A stretch of 64,000 bases of DNA, from assembly GCA_963765875.1 (NCBI GenBank), contig CAVXYK010000018.1, positions 1 to 64,000 of the forward strand. The letters are read 5' to 3'. Of this stretch, positions 63,188 through 64,000 are shown piece after piece (positions within the stretch are counted from its first letter, which is position 1; every line of letters begins with the position of its first letter). The translations under genes and the position numbers were made by a program. The DNA comes from JAWKOK01 sp963765875. Its GTDB lineage: Bacteria; Chloroflexota; Anaerolineae; Caldilineales; Caldilineaceae. The notes under the pieces were generated by a model. The model had not been told where the DNA came from. It ran no database searches and worked only from the letters and a program-made list of their open reading frames with translations.

Positions 63188-64000
63188 ATTTCCGGCTATA
63201 TCATTCGCCGTCTACTACAGGCGATTCCCCTTCTGATTGTCATTAGCATGGTCGTCTTCGGGTTGATCTCGCTGGCGCCGGGCGGCCCCACATCGGCTTT
63301 TGAGGAAAACCCCAACCTCACCGCGGAAGATATTGCGCGTCTCGAAGCCCAACTTGGCTTGGACAAACCCGTTCATGAGCGCTATCTGGCCTGGGCAAGC
63401 CGTATCGTCGTGGGCGACTGGGGCTACAGCAATGCGACGCGGCGGCCCGTACTCGTCGAGATCGGCCAGCGGCTGCCCAATACGCTGAAGCTGATGTCAG
63501 TCTCCATCTTCGTGACGCTGTTGATCGCGATCCCCATCGGTATACTCTCGGCGCTCAAGCAATATTCCCTCTTCGATCACGTGGCCACTTTCACGGCCTT
63601 TGTGGGTCAGGCGATTCCGATCTTCTGGTTCGGTCTGATTCTAATCATCATATTCAACGTCTGGCTCAACAACCCTGTCAGCCCGAGCACAGGTTTTTCG
63701 TTCTCGAATTTTACGAATTGCGCCGATTGCGCACCGTTGATGCCCGGCGGGGGCATGGCCCCTTACGGTGTTGACGACCCGACAACGTGGCAGCAGATCC
63801 AGCACATGATTTTGCCGGTGACCATGTTGGCCCTCTACGGGGCAGGCACGTACACCCGCTACATGCGCGGTCAGATGCTGGAAGTCATCCACCTGGACTA
63901 CATCCGTACAGCCCGCGCCAAGGGATTGGCCGAACGACGCGTGATCTGGTATCACGCCATCAAGAATGCCATCACGCCGGTCATTACTGTGATTGCACTC
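63188..64000 (+). CDS. DppB/OppB-type ABC transporter permease (runs past the window)
   Basis: 271 codons visible, cut off by the window end. The conserved N-terminus (x-SGYIIRRLLQAIPLLIVIS) has ATT (63188) at the first codon, and GGAGGT lies five bases before it; no ATG, GTG or TTG in frame precedes the conserved part. Six helices are expected, with LPNTLKLMSVSIFVTLLIAIPIGIL, and the EAA loop region YIRTARAKGLAERRVIWYHAIKNA. Forms a heterodimer with a DppC-type partner presumably encoded next. Confidence 0.85.
   Translation, partial: MSGYIIRRLLQAIPLLIVISMVVFGLISLAPGGPTSAFEENPNLTAEDIARLEAQLGLDKPVHERYLAWASRIVVGDWGYSNATRRPVLVEIGQRLPNTLKLMSVSIFVTLLIAIPIGILSALKQYSLFDHVATFTAFVGQAIPIFWFGLILIIIFNVWLNNPVSPSTGFSFSNFTNCADCAPLMPGGGMAPYGVDDPTTWQQIQHMILPVTMLALYGAGTYTRYMRGQMLEVIHLDYIRTARAKGLAERRVIWYHAIKNAITPVITVIAL

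Overview
The window reads as part of a Chloroflexota chromosome, most like the Caldilineae/Anaerolineae group. This is an inference from gene content, not from a marker search. Supporting signs are a moderately high G+C content, a guanylate/adenylate-cyclase + AAA + TPR giant protein, a YfhO-like membrane protein beside an O-antigen-type flippase, large secreted proteins ending in an [IV][FY]LPxV tail, and many short palindromic intergenic repeats. Stop codons and start codons fit the standard bacterial code.

Layout. 0-7.4 kb: serB, two aldo/keto reductases, a YaaA-family gene and two adjacent secreted repeat proteins built on a W-G-S-G-P-x-D-V-Y-A-V-G unit. 7.6-11.3 kb: a 1209-residue subtilisin-like protease that carries PKD, cohesin, dockerin and a second cohesin-like module. 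11.4-19.8 kb: tRNA-Pro, a cupin, a PPOX-fold flavoenzyme, a GNAT acetyltransferase, the msrPQ methionine sulfoxide repair operon, a UvrD-like helicase and an EEP-fold lipoprotein. 20-26.4 kb: a LysM + four-fold Gmad2 surface protein, a MATE exporter, a YafQ/DinJ toxin-antitoxin pair, a VOC protein and a D-threonine-aldolase-like PLP enzyme. 26.7-37.2 kb: a heterodimeric ABC exporter, galE, a flavin-dependent-halogenase-like enzyme, an APH-type kinase gene broken by two UGA codons, a TetR regulator divergent from a CDF metal exporter, and an MFS transporter. 38.5-51.7 kb: a cell-surface glycosylation and secretion block (SAM methyltransferase, DPM1-like glycosyltransferase, YfhO-like protein joined to a flippase, GT39 + PA14 + NHL protein, M6-type metalloprotease lipoprotein) interrupted by a VapBC-type pair. 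52-64 kb: guaA, the cyclase/AAA/TPR protein, a class-A beta-lactamase-like hydrolase and an oligopeptide ABC importer that runs off the window end.

How they fit together. The 39-49 kb genes look like one lipid-linked sugar pathway: a polyprenyl-phosphate glycosyltransferase makes the donor, YfhO/GT39 membrane proteins use lipid-linked sugars, and the flippase moves them. galE could feed it. The protease, propeller and LysM/Gmad2 proteins are likely exported surface proteins.

Two window-wide oddities stand out. First, there is a dense cluster of single-base frameshifts between 42 and 55 kb (11 of the 13 I can place), mostly one extra base, in genes whose broken frames still join into complete family members. 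This may be an assembly problem or real decay. Second, tandem heptamer/octamer tracts and palindromic elements sit inside the YfhO-like reading frame, alongside at least two MITE-like families between genes.
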